Below the pieces are notes generated by a model. That model saw nothing but the letters and a program-made list of their open reading frames with translations, did not search any database and had not been told where the DNA came from. From NCBI GenBank assembly GCA_021780275.1, contig JAJXZC010000289.1, positions 1 to 15,755 on the forward strand: a DNA stretch of 15,755 nt. Direction: 5' to 3'. Made by a program: the position numbers and the translations under genes. Shown piece by piece: positions 13,732 through 15,755 of the stretch (position 1 is its first letter; the number at the start of each line of letters is the position of its first letter). The stretch comes from Pseudomonadota bacterium (GTDB taxonomy: Bacteria; Pseudomonadota; Alphaproteobacteria; Parvibaculales; Parvibaculaceae).

Positions 13732-14954
13732 CAGATGGTTCCTTCGGCGCGGAAACCCGCGATCTCGTCCTTCGAATAGCCCAGCTCGGTGAGGATGGCA
13801 TCGGTGTGCTCGCCGAGCAGGGGCGCGCGGTCGCGTAGTGTGCCCGGAGTACGCGAGAGGCGCACGGGCGTTTCCATGACAGGCGCGGGCTTCGGCAGGC
13901 CGGGGAAGGGGAGAGGCTGAAGGTAATGCATCGCGTTGATATGCGGGTCGTCCAGAGCCTGTTGTGGCGAGAAGACCGGGCCTGCCGGAATGCGCGCCTC
14001 TTCGAGTATCGCGAGCGCTTCCTCGGTCGTATATCCGGCGGCCCATTGCGAGGTGCGCTCGGAAAGAACGGCGCCATTGTCGCCGCGCGCACTATCGTCC
14101 TTGAAGCGCGGATCGGTGAGCCAGTGGTCCTCACCCATAAGTCTTGCCCAGCGCTTGAAAAGTGGCGCACCCATGACTTGAACGAGAATCCAGCCGTCCT
14201 TCGTCCGCACGATATCGGCGGGTCCGGCATAGGGGCTCTTGTTGCCGATGGCGACGCGGTTGATCTTCCTCAGATCCTGCTCGATCAGATGGAAGTTGAA
14301 AAAGGCGAGCGCCGTCGAAAGCAGCGCGCCTTCAACCACCTGCCCCTTGCCTGAGCGCGCGCGCTCCATCAGCGCGGCGAGAGTGCCAAAGGCGGAGAGG
14401 GAGGCGGTGCCGAAATCGACCCAGGGTGCATAGCTTTTCACGGGCTCTTCCGGATAGCCGGTGAGATAGGCGGCGCCGACCATCGCCTGTGCGATCCCGT
14501 CGAAACCGGTGCGCTCGCTATAGGGTCCGCCATGGCCGAATGCGGAAACCATGGTCAGGATGATATCGGGCTTCGCCTCGACGAGGCTTTCATAATCAAG
14601 GCCCATGGACTTCAGCGTCGAGGGCGGCAGGTTGGCGACGACGACATCCGCGGTTTCGACCAGCCGACGGACAATGGCGCGCCCGGTCTCCGTCATGGGG
14701 TCGAGGGTGAGGCCGCGCTTGTTGCGGTTCACTTGAAGGAACATCGCGCCTTCGCCGCCTTCGCCCGAAGCGGCGCCGGGCACAATCGGCTGGATGAAAC
14801 GGTCTTCGCTCCCCTCGCGCTTCTCGACGCGAATGACCTCCGCGCCGAGATCGCCGAGCAGCGCGGCGCAATAGGGGCCGGCAATATAGCGACCGAAGTC
14901 GAGGACCCGGACCCCGGAAAGAATTTGCGCCTTGTTGCCGCTTTCTGCCGTCAT
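13731..14954 (-). CDS. CaiB/BaiF family (type III) CoA-transferase
   Basis: A 407-residue acyl-CoA:carboxylate CoA-transferase. The N-terminal R-V-L-D-F-G-R-Y-I-A-G-P-Y-C (16-29) and G-A-E-V-I-R-V-E (37-44) are diagnostic. N-R-N-K-R-G-L-T-L-D (76-85) and G-F-D-G-I-A-Q-A-M-V-G (150-160) follow. Asp180 in W-V-D-F-G-T-A lies at the position of the catalytic Asp that forms the acyl-anhydride intermediate. The middle and C-terminal parts (G-P-A-D-I-V-R-T-K-D-G-W, R-I-P-A-G-P-V) are complete. I chose ATG 14954, with GGGAGA upstream, over TTG 14963, which would sit almost on the ribosome site. The stop overlaps the start of the PLP enzyme by one base. It would activate a carboxylic acid for catabolism; the acid is unknown. 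Confidence 0.9.
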   Translation of the reverse strand: MTAESGNKAQILSGVRVLDFGRYIAGPYCAALLGDLGAEVIRVEKREGSEDRFIQPIVPGAASGEGGEGAMFLQVNRNKRGLTLDPMTETGRAIVRRLVETADVVVANLPPSTLKSMGLDYESLVEAKPDIILTMVSAFGHGGPYSERTGFDGIAQAMVGAAYLTGYPEEPVKSYAPWVDFGTASLSAFGTLAALMERARSGKGQVVEGALLSTALAFFNFHLIEQDLRKINRVAIGNKSPYAGPADIVRTKDGWILVQVMGAPLFKRWARLMGEDHWLTDPRFKDDSARGDNGAVLSERTSQWAAGYTTEEALAILEEARIPAGPVFSPQQALDDPHINAMHYLQPLPFPGLPKPAPVMETPVRLSRTPGTLRDRAPLLGEHTDAILTELGYSKDEIAGFRAEGTI

Positions 14955-15129
14955 CGCTCTCAATCTCCCTGAAATCGGACCCTTGGGGCCGCTTTTTATG
15001 TCGGCACGATAGGGGGCGGAGGGCCCCGATGAAAGCGTCGCAAGGTCGGAATTTCGCTTTTTGTTTAGGGTTTCCTCCTAGAGTCGGCGCGCGTTTGGTG
15101 GGCAGACCGCTCGCCGCCAGGGGGACCGT

Positions 15130-15755
15130 GTGGCCGAAATTGTGAATGCACATAGCTCGGAACCGGCGGATCTCGCCGACCGGCGTCACGGCGGATTGGG
15201 TCTAACCGTTGGGACCTATGGCTGGACCGGCGAGTTCCTCGACCGAGACCTCGAACAGCGTTTTCGCCAAGCGGCCTGGCTTGAGACGGTCGAGAGAGTG
15301 CGCGCCATCCAGATGGGCGTTTACCTCTTTGTGGGCTGGATCGTCCTCGATTTCCTCATTCTTGGGCCGACGGTGCGGTTCGCGATCATTGGGGCCTTGC
15401 GGATCGCGACACTTGCCGTCGCACGCATTCCGTTCCTTTTCTTCTCCGATCCGCGAAAACATACGGCGCTGCATGTTTCGCTCGGCATCGTTCAGGTCTA
15501 TGTCTTCGGCGTCTTCCTGCTGCTCGTGCAGGCGGGGGGCTTCGGCGCGGCCGATCACGCGGTGAGTGCCGCGGTCATTACCATCACCTTCTATTTCGGC
15601 GTGCCGAACCGGCTCATCTACAATGCCGCGCTTTCGATCGCATGCGGCGTCGCCTTCACGGCGGTCATTGCCTTCTATCCGGATATGTCGCTCATTTCGG
15701 CGATGCAGATATTCATGCTGCTCGTGGTCGCCAATGTGGTTGGCTTTCAGGCGAT
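15130..15755 (+). CDS. Multi-pass membrane protein, N-terminal part of a probable signalling enzyme
   Basis: The frame is open from GTG 15130 (CAGGGGA ribosome site just upstream) to the window end; only the first 208 residues are present. A short polar N-terminus contains D-R-D-L-E-Q-R-F-R-Q-A-A-W (38-50). It is followed by about six hydrophobic helices (near 61-79, 86-105, 114-135, 144-159, 163-182 and 188-206). This combination of an L-E-x-x-F-R entry and a compact six-helix sensor resembles membrane modules that precede GGDEF diguanylate cyclase or class III adenylate cyclase domains in alphaproteobacteria. The output domain is beyond the edge, so that is inference. The gene is divergent from the CoA-transferase gene, with 175 bases between the two start codons. 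Confidence 0.7.
   Translation, partial: MAEIVNAHSSEPADLADRRHGGLGLTVGTYGWTGEFLDRDLEQRFRQAAWLETVERVRAIQMGVYLFVGWIVLDFLILGPTVRFAIIGALRIATLAVARIPFLFFSDPRKHTALHVSLGIVQVYVFGVFLLLVQAGGFGAADHAVSAAVITITFYFGVPNRLIYNAALSIACGVAFTAVIAFYPDMSLISAMQIFMLLVVANVVGFQA

Noticed and set aside
13732..14046. An N-terminal extension of the PLP enzyme frame up to 14046.
   Set aside because: It lies wholly inside the CoA-transferase gene in another frame and adds Arg/Pro/His-rich sequence; ATG 13731 begins the enzyme fold and overlaps the upstream stop.

Overview
The window is GC-rich (low to mid 60s % by eye) and densely coding. It looks chromosomal and alphaproteobacterial. The pointers are the last genes of a gene transfer agent (GTA)-like cluster, a FeuP/PhoP-type two-component system preceded by a small periplasmic PepSY protein, and many alphaproteobacterial-style lipid catabolism genes. 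The mix resembles a Parvibaculum-like or rhizobial-relative genome. That placement is an impression from gene content, not a database result. No tRNA, rRNA, CRISPR array, insertion sequence or transposase was seen.

Layout. 1-2122 (+): the 3' end of a GTA/phage tail host-specificity gene, overlapped by a DUF2793 gene. 2268-2480 (+): a 70-aa single-pass membrane protein. 2597-6366 (+): a catabolic cluster of a short-chain dehydrogenase, two acyl-CoA dehydrogenase-family subunits and a nitroreductase-family flavoprotein. 6416-8846 (+): a tightly packed signalling operon of a periplasmic PepSY protein, an OmpR-family response regulator and a histidine kinase. 8847-9341: an intergenic stretch that appears to hold a minus-strand 36-aa small gene with an exceptionally strong ribosome binding site and its own terminator. 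9342-10709 (-): a YihY/BrkB-type membrane protein. 10815-11021 (-): a cold-shock protein with its own terminator. 11276-12703 (+): a 475-aa protein of unknown function. 12700-14954 (-): a CaiB/BaiF CoA-transferase translationally coupled to a PLP-dependent D-cysteine desulfhydrase/ACC deaminase-family enzyme. 15130 to the end (+): the amino-terminal membrane domain of a protein cut by the window edge.

How the genes fit together. The two acyl-CoA dehydrogenase genes carry complementary halves of the family's active-site motifs. This is the pattern of obligate heteromeric enzymes such as mycobacterial ChsE1-ChsE2. With the dehydrogenase beside them, they suggest beta-oxidation of a bulky or cyclic acyl-CoA. 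The CoA-transferase further along could activate a related acid, but nothing in the sequence ties the two clusters together. The PepSY-regulator-kinase trio matches the architecture of feuN-feuP-feuQ, in which the periplasmic protein restrains the kinase.

I found no complete, clearly undescribed multi-gene system. The most interesting items are the 36-aa minus-strand small gene, the split acyl-CoA dehydrogenase pair, and the coupled CoA-transferase/PLP enzyme pair.
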